Shown here in pieces: positions 9,491 through 18,271 of a stretch of 64,000 nucleotides of DNA. Position numbers and translations under genes: made by a program. The notes beneath the pieces were generated by a model. It did no database searches and was not told the DNA's origin. It saw only the letters and a program-made list of their open reading frames with translations. Each line of letters starts with the position of its first letter. The stretch's first letter is position 1. Origin of the DNA: CAWCQC01 sp963819905 (GTDB lineage: Bacteria; Actinomycetota; Thermoleophilia; Gaiellales; Gaiellaceae); NCBI GenBank assembly GCA_963819905.1, contig CAWFXP010000010.1:124001-188000 (forward strand), read 5' to 3'.

Positions 9491-11866
9491 CTACCGCTCG
9501 GTCGCGAGGGCCCGCCAGACGGCCTCCGGCGTCAAGGGGAGGCGGTTGATCTCGACCCCGAAGGGCGAGAGAGCGTCGCAGACGGCGTTCGCGATGGCCG
9601 CCGCGGGAGGAATCGTCCCCGTCTCTCCGATCCCGCGGATCCCGAACGGCGTCACGGGGGACGGCGTTTCGAGATGATCCAGCTCGATGGGCGGCAGATC
9701 GCACGCGGTGGGAGCGAAGTAGTCCAGCATCGTGCCGTTGATCAGCTGGCCCGACTCCGGGTCGTAGACGAGCTCTTCGAAGAGCGCCGCGCCAAGAGCC
9801 TGAGCGATGCCGCCATAGAGCTGACCCTCGACGAGCGTCGGGTTCACCTGGGGGCCGCAGTCGTGCACGAACACGAGACGCTCGATTCGGAACTCGCCGC
9901 TCTCGGCGTCGACGTCCACGACCGCGGCGGCCGTTCCGTACCCGAACGCGGACGCGATCGGGTCGAAGTAGGCGGTCGCCTCGAGGCCCGGGCTTTCCCC
10001 CTCCGGCAGCCGGTGCCCGAAGAAGGCGTTCGTCGCGACGTCCGCCAGCGAGATCGAGACGTCGCGATCGTCGGCGACGTGGACGACCCCGTCCGTCAGC
10101 TGCAAGCGCTCGAGGTCGACGTCGAGCATGTGAGCGGCGACTCGCAGCGCCTTCGCCCGCACCTCGGTGCCTGCAGCGCTGATGGCTCCCGCTCCGGCGA
10201 TCAGCGTGCGGCTCGCGAAGCTTCCGGTGTTGTAGGGGGTCCCGAGCGTGTCGCCGGCATGAACCTGGACCATCTCCGGGGCGATCCCGATGACTGTCGC
10301 CGCGACCTGCGCGTACGCCGTCTCCGTCGACTGGCCCATCTGGGCGACGCCCGTGTAGAGGTCGACACCGCCCGAGCGATTCGCACGAATGGTGACGCTC
10401 TCGTGCGCCCCGTAACCCGCGCCATGCTTGCCGAGGAACGCCGATCCGGGGTAGCCGGTCATCTCCACGAACGACGCAAGGCCGACTCCACGATACCGCC
10501 CTTCCGAGCGCAGATCCTCCTGCGTCGCGCGAACGTCCCGATATGCGATACGTTCCGCCGCGAGCTCGAGACACGCCACGTAGTCCCCGGAGTCGTAGAG
10601 AGCGCCGCCTGCATTTCGCCAGGGCAGGTCTTCGGGACGAAGCATGTTCCTCCGACGAACTTCGATCGAGTCCCTCCCGATCGCCCTGGCGAGCCGGTCG
10701 ACCAGCAGCTCGCGCACGAAGCAGGACTCGGGCTGACCGTAGCCGCGGTACGCGCCGACGGGAACCTTGTCGGTCACGACTACGCGACGCTCCGTGTGCG
10801 TGTCGTCGACCTTGTACGGGCCGCTGAACATGAAGCTCGACAACATCGGGGAGCCGAAGGATGAGTTGAACGCTCCCCCGTCGACGAGGTAGATGCTCCG
10901 GAGCGCGACGATCCGACCGTCGCGTGTCGCCGCGAGCTCCGCGTCGTGCGTCGCCTCGCGCGCGTGTGTCGTCGCGCGGAAGTGCTCCGTTCGGTCTTCG
11001 ATCCACTTGATCGGGCGACCGAGATCGAGAGAATGGAGGCTGGCGATCACGTCCTCCGGATAGATCCCCAGCTTCAGGCCGAACCCGCCGCCGAGATCCG
11101 AGGCGACGATGCGAATCCCGGCTTCGGGCAGCCCGAGGGAAGTCGACAGCTGGCGGCGCAAGACGTGCGGCACCTGCGTCGAGGACCACAGCTCGAGCGT
11201 CCTCAGCCCTGGCGTGTACGAGGCGATCGTCGCTCTCCCCTCCATCGGGAGCCCTGTCACACGGTTGATGCGAAAGCGATCGCGAAGCACGACCTCGGCG
11301 GAGGCGATGGCCGCCTCGACGTCGGGGCCGCGCGGGTTCGCGACCAGGAGGTTCGACTCCAACACGTCCTGGAGCTTCGGAGCACCGGCTTCGAGAGCCT
11401 CGATCGCGTCGACGACGTGCGGCAGGACGTCGTACTCGATCTCGACGAGGTCGAGGGCATCCTCGGCGACGTACCGATCCGTCGCGACGATGGAGACGAC
11501 CGGCTGTCCCTCCCAGAGCGCGACGTCACTCGCCATCGCGAAGAACGGGAGCGCCGGGACGCCCGGGAGCGGCCTGAGGACCGTGAGCGGCTCCGTCCGC
11601 CTCACGACGTCGGCGCCGGCGAGAACGGCCGCCACCCCGTCGAGCGCGAGGGCACGGGACGCGTCGATGCTGAGAATCCGCGCTCGCGCGAACGGGCACC
11701 GGCCGACCGCCATGTGAAGCGCCCGCGGCGGCTCGACGTCGTCGACGAACCGGCCGAGACCACGCAGGAGACGCTCGTCTTCGTGACGATGCAGCCGCTC
11801 GCCGATCCAGGTACGCGGGCGAGGGGGCGCAACCGGTGCCGGCGGCACCTGGATCACCTGCGTCAT
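9491..11866 (-). CDS. xanthine-oxidase-family molybdenum hydroxylase, large subunit
   Basis: This 791-residue molybdopterin subunit (CoxL/XdhB/NdhL fold) has RTWIGERLHRHEDERLLRG at the N-terminus, GGGFGLK, AYRGYGQPES, QMGQSTETAYAQ, NTGSFASRTL, and the catalytic-glutamate segment RGIGETGTIPPAAAIANAV near the C-terminus. The active-site loop AYRGYG is not the AYRCSFR of form I CO dehydrogenase, so hydroxylation of an N-heterocycle or aldehyde is more likely than CO oxidation. Its ATG 11866 overlaps the 2Fe-2S subunit stop as ATGA. It is the last gene of a six-gene coupled operon that also holds two PEP-synthase-like proteins, an arrangement like the 3-hydroxypyridine dehydrogenase locus. No SRPBCC/CoxG gene is nearby. 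Confidence 0.88.
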   Translation of the reverse strand: MTQVIQVPPAPVAPPRPRTWIGERLHRHEDERLLRGLGRFVDDVEPPRALHMAVGRCPFARARILSIDASRALALDGVAAVLAGADVVRRTEPLTVLRPLPGVPALPFFAMASDVALWEGQPVVSIVATDRYVAEDALDLVEIEYDVLPHVVDAIEALEAGAPKLQDVLESNLLVANPRGPDVEAAIASAEVVLRDRFRINRVTGLPMEGRATIASYTPGLRTLELWSSTQVPHVLRRQLSTSLGLPEAGIRIVASDLGGGFGLKLGIYPEDVIASLHSLDLGRPIKWIEDRTEHFRATTHAREATHDAELAATRDGRIVALRSIYLVDGGAFNSSFGSPMLSSFMFSGPYKVDDTHTERRVVVTDKVPVGAYRGYGQPESCFVRELLVDRLARAIGRDSIEVRRRNMLRPEDLPWRNAGGALYDSGDYVACLELAAERIAYRDVRATQEDLRSEGRYRGVGLASFVEMTGYPGSAFLGKHGAGYGAHESVTIRANRSGGVDLYTGVAQMGQSTETAYAQVAATVIGIAPEMVQVHAGDTLGTPYNTGSFASRTLIAGAGAISAAGTEVRAKALRVAAHMLDVDLERLQLTDGVVHVADDRDVSISLADVATNAFFGHRLPEGESPGLEATAYFDPIASAFGYGTAAAVVDVDAESGEFRIERLVFVHDCGPQVNPTLVEGQLYGGIAQALGAALFEELVYDPESGQLINGTMLDYFAPTACDLPPIELDHLETPSPVTPFGIRGIGETGTIPPAAAIANAVCDALSPFGVEINRLPLTPEAVWRALATER

Positions 11867-12363
11867 GTGGCGCCCATCCTCGTCTCGAGGTACTGCTCAG
11901 CCGCAGCGACGATGCTCGTGTAACCCGTACAGCGGCAGAGAACGCCGGCGAGCTCCTCCTTGATCGCCTCTCGATCGAGGCGCGCCGACCGCCCTTCGCC
12001 CGCCAGACGCTCCCCGAGCGCATACACGGTCATCAGGAACGCCGGCGTGCAGTAGCCGCACTGCAGCGCATGCTGCTCGCGAAACGCGAGTTGGACGGGA
12101 TGGAGCTCGTCGCCAGGTGCCAGCGCCTCGACCGTCTCGATACTCGCGCCGTCGACCTGTGCGGCGAGGACGAGACAGGACTTCGTCGGGCGGCCGTCGA
12201 CGAGCAGCGTGCACATGCCGCACACACCCTGCTCGCATCCGACGTGCGTACCGTGCAGGCCAAGGTCGTGGCGTACGAAGTCGACGAGAAGCGTCCTCGG
12301 CTCGACCTCGCGCGCGATGCGCTCGCCGTTCACCGAGACGCGAACGAGGTGACGCTCGCTCAC
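11863..12363 (-). CDS. 2Fe-2S subunit of molybdenum hydroxylase
   Basis: At 166 residues this has the normal length for the small subunit of the xanthine-oxidase family. The plant-ferredoxin-like cluster is ligated by C43, C48, C51 and C63 (GCEQGVCGMC, then KSC). The second cluster in the helical domain is ligated by C102, C105, C143 and C145 (QCGYC and CRCTGY). Electrons pass from the molybdenum site through these clusters to the FAD subunit. Both ends overlap neighbours by four bases (ATG 12363 with the FAD subunit stop; stop with ATG 11866), so the three subunits should be made in step. Nothing is missing. Confidence 0.93.
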   Translation of the reverse strand: MSERHLVRVSVNGERIAREVEPRTLLVDFVRHDLGLHGTHVGCEQGVCGMCTLLVDGRPTKSCLVLAAQVDGASIETVEALAPGDELHPVQLAFREQHALQCGYCTPAFLMTVYALGERLAGEGRSARLDREAIKEELAGVLCRCTGYTSIVAAAEQYLETRMGAT

Positions 12364-13236
12364 CGCTCGGCTCCCGGACGACGCGCCTCGAGAGCAGCCA
12401 GCACGCGGCTGACGTAGACCGGGATCAAGTGCCGTCGGTATTCGGCGGAGGCGCGGATGTCGGATCTCGGCTTGGCGGCCCGGACACAGGCCTCACCGAT
12501 CGCCCGTCGCTCGTCGTCCCCGAGCCTGGCTCCGGCCGCCGATCGTCCCGGCCTCCTCGCAGAGGATCGGACGGTCCGCGACCCCCCCGAGAGCGATCCG
12601 AAGCGAGCGCCATGTTCCTCCCTCCCCGGGTTGCCCCACGGCGGCCACTGCGAGGATTGCGAAGTCACCGTGCCGCCGTGCGACCTCGGCGAACGCCGAG
12701 ACGCGTCCAACCGACGCCGGGAAGGTGACCTCGGTGATCATCTCTCCCGCGGCCAGCCGCGTCATGTAGTAGCCGTCGAAGAACTCCTCGGCCGCGAGTC
12801 CCCGGGTACCCCCCCCGCCGGCAACCGTGACGCGCGCCCCGAGCGCCACGGCGGCGAGCGGAAGCTCCGCCGTCGGATCGGCGTGCGCGAGGCTGCCGCC
12901 CAAGGTGCCTCGCAGCCTGACCTGGCGGTCACCGACCCAGCGGACGCATTCGGCGAGGAGGGGAACGCGCTGCGCGATCGTCGTCGACCACTCGAGCTCG
13001 GCATGGCGCGTCAGCGCGCCGACCGCAACGTCGCCGTTCCGCGAGTCGATGAAGGCAAGCTCCGAGATCGGATTGATGTCGATCAGACAGCCGGGTCTGG
13101 CAAGCCGTGTGTTCAGGAGCGGCACGAGGCTCTGACCGCCCGCGAGCAGGCGCGCCTCCTCGCCCCACTCCGCGAGCAGGGCGATCGCCTCGTCGACCGT
13201 CTCGGCCCGCCGGTACGAGAACGGGGCAGGCTTCAT
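12360..13236 (-). CDS. FAD subunit of molybdenum hydroxylase (frameshifted)
   Basis: The first frame, from ATG 13236, reads FSYRRAETVDEAIALLAEWG, LLAGGQSLVPLLNTRLARP, TLGGSLAHADPTAELP and RIALGGVADRPILCEEA. These are the VAO-type FAD domain motifs of CoxM/XdhC-like subunits. The C-terminal domain resumes in another frame with LGDDERRAIGEACVRAAKPR and ASAEYRRHLIPVYVSRVL, ending at 12360. One base near 12535-12565 separates them; joined length is about 291 residues, normal for the family. ATG 13236 overlaps the stop of the ATP-grasp gene as ATGA, and the C-terminal stop overlaps the 2Fe-2S start. If the frameshift is real, the hydroxylase would lose its electron outlet. Confidence 0.82.
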
Positions 13237-14282
13237 CGGCTGCCTCGCCCCAGCAGGCTCGCGAGCACGTAGTCGACGGCGCTGGCCCTCGGCCCAGCGA
13301 CGGGATCGGTGACGCGGCGGCTCCACACGCTCTCGGGGCGCATCTGCAACACGCTCACCCGCCCCACGGCATCGACCGCCCACTCGACGTCCTGTGGCGA
13401 GCCGGCACGCTGCTCGACATGCTTTCCGAGCTCAGCGAGCGCGACAACCTCGGCATCGGACAGGCACGGCTGCTCTTGACGCGCACGAGGCACGCTCGCG
13501 CGCACGGCCGTCCCTGCGGCGGGATCGAAGCGGTACTGCACGTCCTTGCGAGCCACCGTTCGCTCGAGCAGCTCGAAGGTGACCTTGTCGACGAGATAAC
13601 GGTCGGGGTTGACCTCGCCGGCGACGACCGCCTCGCCGAGCCCGAAGGACGCCTCGATCATCACCTTCGATCGATCGCCGTTGAGCGGGTTGAGCGTAAA
13701 GAGCACTCCGGCCGCCCGCGCTTCGACCATCCTCTGAACGACCACGCCCATCGAGATCTCGCCGGCGGGTATCCCGACGTGCGCGCGGTAGGCGAGCGCG
13801 CTCGGCGAGAAGAGGCCTGCCCAGACACGCACGATGTGACGGATCACCTCGTCCTCGCCCTGAACCCAGAGCGACGTCTCGAGCTGGCCCGCGAAGCTCG
13901 ACGTCGCGGCGTCCTCGGCCGTCGCGCTCGAACGGACGGCGACCGGCACGTCCTCCCCGCCCGCTGCGAGCCCGCGGTACGCAGTCCGGACGGCGTCTCT
14001 CACCTCGTCTGGAACGCCGCTCGCATGGACGAGCCGCTGCGCCTCGGCGCTCGCAGCGCTGATGGCGGCGACGTCGGCGGGGTCTACCCCGGCAAGGATG
14101 TCCCGGAGACGCTCACGTAGGCCTGCGGCGTGCAGCGACGCCTCGTAGGAGCGAGTCGTCACGGCGAAGCCGTCCGGCACGGCCACTCCCATCTCGAGGA
14201 GAGCGCCCAGGCCCGCCGCCTTGCCTCCGACAGACGAGACCGCATCGCCGTCGCACGTACGCAGCGCCCGAACGTACTCCAT
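13233..14282 (-). CDS. PEP-synthase-like ATP-grasp (PEP/pyruvate-binding) protein, stand-alone
   Basis: This 349-residue protein corresponds to the N-terminal nucleotide-binding half of PEP synthase and pyruvate phosphate dikinase. Visible are VGGKAAGLGALLEMGVAVPD, VAVRSSATAEDAATSSFAGQ, GVVVQRMVEARAAGVLFTLN, SFGLGEAVVAGEVNPDRY and QDVEWAV...VLQMRPE. The swivelling His domain is absent; it is encoded by the gene just upstream, whose stop overlaps this start as TGATG. Split pairs of this type include phenylphosphate synthase of Thauera and the cresol-phosphorylating CreH/CreI pair, which turn ATP into AMP and phosphate and phosphorylate a hydroxyl group. A PEP-utilising protein and a dikinase-like protein were also reported to be needed for 3-hydroxypyridine dehydrogenase activity in Ensifer (from memory). 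Confidence 0.87.
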   Translation of the reverse strand: MEYVRALRTCDGDAVSSVGGKAAGLGALLEMGVAVPDGFAVTTRSYEASLHAAGLRERLRDILAGVDPADVAAISAASAEAQRLVHASGVPDEVRDAVRTAYRGLAAGGEDVPVAVRSSATAEDAATSSFAGQLETSLWVQGEDEVIRHIVRVWAGLFSPSALAYRAHVGIPAGEISMGVVVQRMVEARAAGVLFTLNPLNGDRSKVMIEASFGLGEAVVAGEVNPDRYLVDKVTFELLERTVARKDVQYRFDPAAGTAVRASVPRARQEQPCLSDAEVVALAELGKHVEQRAGSPQDVEWAVDAVGRVSVLQMRPESVWSRRVTDPVAGPRASAVDYVLASLLGRGSR

Positions 14283-16108
14283 CAGTCGAGAATCGTGACG
14301 ACGCCGTTGTCGCCGTCGAGGCGCACGCGCTGGCCCGTTCGAATCAGCTTCGTCCCGAAGCCAGTCCCGACCACGGCAGGCAGCCCGTACTCGCGGGCGA
14401 CGATCGAGGCATGCGCCATGACACCGCCCACGTCGCAGACCGCTCCCTCGATGCGGGCGAAGACCGGCGCCCAGCTCGGCGCCGTGATCGGGCACACGAG
14501 GATCTCTCCGGTCTCGACCTGTTCGAGCTCCTCCACGGTGGTGATCACTCGGGCCGGGCCCTCGACGACCCCTCGCGACGCACCGATGCCGCGCAGCGTC
14601 TTGCCCGCGACGTCGCCGTCCTGCGCGCCGAGCCACTGCTCGACCGCGTCGGTCGTGATACCCCAGAGCATGATCGAGAACGGCTCGTTGACGACGTCCG
14701 GCGGCGTGCCGAGCGCGGGAGGCGGCGACCACGAACGGAGCCTCTCCATGATCCGCTTCCGCTTCGCCACCTCTGCCGGCCAGTACGTCGCCCCGCGTGT
14801 GGGAGTCGTCGTCGCCCACCCGATCTGCAGCTCGTACAGCGCCGAGTACAGCTCGTAGCGATGGAGGAAGAACACGTCCTCGGCATCCTCCAGGAAGCCG
14901 TGCGCCACCAGGATCGCGCCGAGCTGCCGCACCTTGTTCCAGAAGATCGAGTGGTGCCAGTGCTCCACGTAGAAGTTGTGGTTCTCGACGTACGGGTAGA
15001 CCGTGCGAGCAAGCGCCACGAGATCGGCGAATGCCTTGCCATCGGCGTCGGTCGGAAGCAGGGAGGCGTACTCGCCGGTAATGCGTTCGCGCTCCGCAAC
15101 GAGCTCCTCGAGCGGCCGCTCGATCGCCTCGCCCGCCCGCAGCTTCTCGACGTAGCCCCGCATCGCATTCATGGGGAGACGCAGGTCGTCCATCCAGGCC
15201 CGGTGCTGGTGGTTGTACCCCGATCCAGTCGAGTACCAGAACCACGGCTCCTTGGCCTCGTCGAGCGCGTCCAGCCAGCGTTGTCCGTCGGGTGCGGCGC
15301 CGATCGCGGCGAGCGTCTCGTCCGGCCCATCGCCGCGCAGGAGCACGTCGTCGACCCCGAGCTCCACGGCGAGCGCAGCAAGCTTCCTGAGCTCGTCGTC
15401 GGGGCGGAAGAAGAGGATGTCGATGCCGACCACCATCTTCGCGATCGTCCCGTCTGCGATACCGGGGAACGCCGTCTGGCAGAAGTCGCGAAACGTCAGG
15501 TACGCGCCATAGCCGAGGTTCAGCATCTCGAAGTGGTAGTAGGCCATCTCGTGCATGTTCTCGAGGAGACGGCTGTACGCACAGAGGAGGTCGAAGCCAC
15601 TCATGAGGCCGCGCCCCTCCGTCACGACCCGCTCGTCCTCGAGGTCGGGGAGGTCGCCGAGCTCGATCGCCTTGAGCCGCTCGATGCAGTCCTCGGCTTT
15701 CGCGATCCAGCGGTCGTAGAGTTCGGGCCAGTTCTCGTAATAGAATCCCGCGCGCTTCACGAACGTCGGCACGCGCGCCTCGACCGTCGCCGGATCCGTG
15801 ATGGTGTTGGGGCTGACGTAGAGGTAGCCGTTGACGAGCCGCTGATCGATGCCGAGCGCGGGTGGAATCTGCCACACGCGCGTCGTGTACTGGTTGAGCG
15901 CGACCCACCAGCTCTCGATCATGATCGTGTCGAAGGGGTAGACGGGCTCGGGATTGTGCATGGAGTCCCAGAACCAGAACTTGCCCTCCTCGAAACCGCG
16001 TCGCTCCTCGCTGAACACCGAGTAGTACGGGTAGAGGCATTTCCACTCCTCCGCACCGTCGGGCGCCTCGACCTCGAACGGGCTCGGAAAGCGTTTTGGC
16101 TCGCTCAC
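14282..16108 (-). CDS. PEP-utilising enzyme with C-terminal swivelling phosphohistidine domain
   Basis: GTG 16108 overlaps the HD gene stop as GTGA and gives a 608-residue protein. The last 100 residues are the PEP-utilising mobile domain: GIGASRGVVEGPARVITTVE, ILVCPITAPSWAPVF and GGVMAHASIVAREYGLPAVV with the phospho-acceptor His at about 566. The first 500 residues are rich in Trp, Tyr and His (KFWFWDSMHN, FYYENWPELYDRW, NHNFYVEHWHHSIFWNKVRQ) and presumably bind the phosphate acceptor. The architecture and size recall the roughly 70 kDa subunit 1 of phenylphosphate synthase. The ATP-grasp partner is the next gene, overlapping by one base. The acceptor is unknown; a hydroxypyridine or phenol is the working guess. 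Confidence 0.87.
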   Translation of the reverse strand: MSEPKRFPSPFEVEAPDGAEEWKCLYPYYSVFSEERRGFEEGKFWFWDSMHNPEPVYPFDTIMIESWWVALNQYTTRVWQIPPALGIDQRLVNGYLYVSPNTITDPATVEARVPTFVKRAGFYYENWPELYDRWIAKAEDCIERLKAIELGDLPDLEDERVVTEGRGLMSGFDLLCAYSRLLENMHEMAYYHFEMLNLGYGAYLTFRDFCQTAFPGIADGTIAKMVVGIDILFFRPDDELRKLAALAVELGVDDVLLRGDGPDETLAAIGAAPDGQRWLDALDEAKEPWFWYSTGSGYNHQHRAWMDDLRLPMNAMRGYVEKLRAGEAIERPLEELVAERERITGEYASLLPTDADGKAFADLVALARTVYPYVENHNFYVEHWHHSIFWNKVRQLGAILVAHGFLEDAEDVFFLHRYELYSALYELQIGWATTTPTRGATYWPAEVAKRKRIMERLRSWSPPPALGTPPDVVNEPFSIMLWGITTDAVEQWLGAQDGDVAGKTLRGIGASRGVVEGPARVITTVEELEQVETGEILVCPITAPSWAPVFARIEGAVCDVGGVMAHASIVAREYGLPAVVGTGFGTKLIRTGQRVRLDGDNGVVTILD

Positions 16109-16752
16109 GGCTTCCTTGCGCCTGCGTCCATTCGGTGCCCGTCCGCCTCGCGCCTCGCGGACGCGACGCCGTCCACTGCCGCGAGCGCGGCCTCGTCCAC
16201 TGCCGCGAGTGCGGCCTCGTAATGGGCGCGCGCGAGCTCCCGCGCGCGCGCAACTCGGATCCGTTCGTACATCCAGGCGAGCTTCTCCTTCGCCTTGTCG
16301 GCCGAGCAGACGCCGTCGCGCACCCAGGCGGCGGAAACGGGAGCCAGCGTCTCGAGGAACGAGATCGAGTCGGCCGCCTGGAGCAGGTCGGCCTCCGGGG
16401 AGCCACCCAGCTCGTGCACGCGGATCAGCGCCTCGACGTCGCGCGCAAGCGTCTCCGCGCCCCCCTGCTCGCGGATCCAAGCGCTGACGATCCGCGCCGA
16501 GCGCTCGGAGTGCGCGGCGAGGTACGCCGGATCGTCCCACGCCGCTGCGGCCCGATCCTGGACCGGGCCGCCGGGAACGTGCCGCTCGATGTCGTGGGTC
16601 AGCGCCGCGAGACGGAGGGCCTCGTCGGCCGTCGGGTCGAGCTCGACGACCCAGTACCGCGTCCGGATCAGGTGGTGAGCCTGCGAGTACCCGGCGATCC
16701 AGCCCTCGGCACGCTGCTCGAGATCTCCCACGACCGATGTCGCCTCCTGCAT
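16105..16752 (-). CDS. HD-domain phosphohydrolase-like protein
   Basis: This 215-residue protein has an HD fold: HHLIRTRYWVVELD, then LAALTHDIERHVPGG with the HD pair, AHSERSARIVSAW with a further His, and DLLQAADSISFLE with the distal Asp. HD proteins are metal-dependent phosphohydrolases. As the first gene of an operon that also encodes a split PEP-synthase-like kinase, it could remove a phosphate the kinase adds, or reset the system. A 24-base tandem duplication near the 3' end repeats AALAAVDE. A likely -10 box, TAGAAT, lies at 16770-16765 with no ribosome site before ATG 16752, which suggests a nearly leaderless mRNA. The gene should not be confused with the smaller third subunit of phenylphosphate synthase. 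Confidence 0.8.
   Translation of the reverse strand: MQEATSVVGDLEQRAEGWIAGYSQAHHLIRTRYWVVELDPTADEALRLAALTHDIERHVPGGPVQDRAAAAWDDPAYLAAHSERSARIVSAWIREQGGAETLARDVEALIRVHELGGSPEADLLQAADSISFLETLAPVSAAWVRDGVCSADKAKEKLAWMYERIRVARARELARAHYEAALAAVDEAALAAVDGVASARREADGHRMDAGARKP
16171..16218. repeat. 24-base tandem duplication inside the HD gene
   Basis: Positions 16171-16194 and 16195-16218 are the same 24-base unit with one mismatch (C/T at its sixteenth base). The unit keeps frame and encodes EAALAAVD twice near the C-terminus of the HD protein. It looks like a recent slippage duplication that lengthens an alanine-rich helix. Confidence 0.85.
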
Positions 16753-16764
16753 CGAAGAGACGGA

Positions 16765-16770
16765 ATTCTA
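16765..16770 (-). promoter_or_regulatory. putative -10 box of the HD/dikinase/Mo-hydroxylase operon
   Basis: On the minus strand TAGAAT (five of six matches to TATAAT) ends 12 bases before ATG 16752. No convincing -35 hexamer is seen 16-18 bases upstream and no Shine-Dalgarno sequence precedes the ATG. A transcript would start about six bases before the ATG, as in leaderless actinobacterial genes. It sits in the 76-base gap after the amidase gene, so the operon may have its own promoter as well as readthrough from upstream. Confidence 0.35.
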
Positions 16771-16828
16771 CTCGGGGCCACCGCGTGGAGGTGGAAACCG
16801 TCGTTCGCGGCTGCTGCGCGGGCGGGTT

Positions 16829-18271
16829 TCATCGTTTCTGGGCGACGCTCGTGTCGTCCGCGCCGTTTGCCGGCCAGCGGTCCTGGAGCGCTCCGCTCGC
16901 CTGGAAGAGCGCATCGGCCGCTCGGAGGACCGTCGTTTCGCCGCCCGGCGGCCCCGTGAACTGCATGCCGATCGGAATCCCGAGAGCGTCGAAACCAGCG
17001 CGGACAGCACACGCGGGAAGACCCGCCAGGTCTTGCGGCGTTGTGAACGGAAGCACCAAGTCCCGGAACGGGACCGTCGAGCCGAGGTGATCTTGTTCCT
17101 CGCTGCCGCGGCGAACGGGCGGCCCCGCCGCGACCGGCGTGAGCAGGACGTCGGCGAGCTCGAACAGCCGGCTGAACGCGGCACGCAGCAGCTCGCGGAC
17201 CAAGGCGGCGTCGCGGTAGTCGTCGAATGCGGTTCTCTGCGCAGCGTCGAGGCGCCCGCCGACGTCCTCGCCGTACTCGTCGCGGCGGGTCGGGAACAGG
17301 CCGGCCCTGCGGTGCACGGCAAGCGCCTCGGCGCCTTGGATCGCCCGGAATGTGGGCAGGACCTCCGCCGCTTCGGGCAGCCCAGCCTCCACGATGCGCG
17401 CCCCGAGGTCTTCGAGCAGACGAAGCGAGCTCTCGAAAGCGGCGCGAACGTCGTGAGTCAGAGCGACCGCGACGAGGTCGTCGCACACCGCCACTCGAAG
17501 GCCGTCGACGCCTCCTCCCGACTCGAGTGGTGATACCGCTCGCGCCACGCTGGAGCCGGCTCCCTCCGCACGAGATAGCACCCCGTACAGGAGCGCGACG
17601 TCCGCGGGAGTGCGCGCCATCGGACCGACGTGATCGAGAGACGGGGCGAGCGGGAAGACCCCCGTGGTGTCGATGCGCCCATAGGTCGGCTTGAGCCCGA
17701 CGACGCCGCAGAGCGCGGCAGGGACCCTGATCGAGCCGCCGGTATCCGAGCCGAGCGCAAGCGCCGCCTCCCCGACGGCGAGCGCCACGGCCGAGCCGCC
17801 GCTCGAGCCACCGGACACACGATCCAGGGCCCAGGGGTTCCGTCCCCAGTCGAAATGCGCGTTGTAGGAGGTGATCCCCCAGGCGAACTCGTGCGTCGCC
17901 GTCTTGCCGAGCATGATTGCGCCTGCGCTTCGCGCCCGGCGAACGGCGGCGGCGTCGGCGTCCGGGACGTGCCCCTGGAACATGGGCGAGCCATAGGTCG
18001 TCTCGAGCCCGGCCGTGTCGAACAGGTCCTTCACCACGAGCGGCACCCCGAGAAGCGGCGGCGGTCGCTCGGGCCGGCCGGAATAGGCGCGTTCGGCGCG
18101 GCGCGCCTCGTCCAGCCCCTGCTCGAGGCGGAGGGCGCCGAACGCGTGGAGCGCCGGTTCCCGATCCTGGATCCGGCGCACAACCGCATCGACGACCTCG
18201 ACGGGGGAAAGCTCGTGCGTCGTGTAGCGCTCGACGAGCTCGCTGGCCGAGAGGTATTCGACGGCTGTCAC
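16829..18271 (-). CDS. amidase-signature family hydrolase
   Basis: This 480-residue protein has the Ser-cisSer-Lys triad of amidase-signature enzymes: Lys in GVPLVVKDLFDTAG, the first Ser in SGGSSGGSAVALA and the nucleophile region SDTGGSIRVPAALCG. GatA-like start and end segments are also present. GTG 18271 overlaps the stop of the EamA transporter gene as GTGA. The family hydrolyses small amides; GatA itself would come with gatB and gatC, which are absent. In a locus that degrades an N-heterocycle, a linear amide such as maleamate is one conceivable substrate, although known maleamate amidases (NicF) are isochorismatase-like. The gene ends 76 bases before the HD operon on the same strand. 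Confidence 0.9.
   Translation of the reverse strand: MTAVEYLSASELVERYTTHELSPVEVVDAVVRRIQDREPALHAFGALRLEQGLDEARRAERAYSGRPERPPPLLGVPLVVKDLFDTAGLETTYGSPMFQGHVPDADAAAVRRARSAGAIMLGKTATHEFAWGITSYNAHFDWGRNPWALDRVSGGSSGGSAVALAVGEAALALGSDTGGSIRVPAALCGVVGLKPTYGRIDTTGVFPLAPSLDHVGPMARTPADVALLYGVLSRAEGAGSSVARAVSPLESGGGVDGLRVAVCDDLVAVALTHDVRAAFESSLRLLEDLGARIVEAGLPEAAEVLPTFRAIQGAEALAVHRRAGLFPTRRDEYGEDVGGRLDAAQRTAFDDYRDAALVRELLRAAFSRLFELADVLLTPVAAGPPVRRGSEEQDHLGSTVPFRDLVLPFTTPQDLAGLPACAVRAGFDALGIPIGMQFTGPPGGETTVLRAADALFQASGALQDRWPANGADDTSVAQKR

Noticed and set aside
9491..13236. CO dehydrogenase (CoxLMS)
   Set aside because: The large subunit has AYRGYGQPE instead of the form I AYRCSFR loop, and the locus holds no cox accessory genes; other xanthine-oxidase-family hydroxylases fit better.
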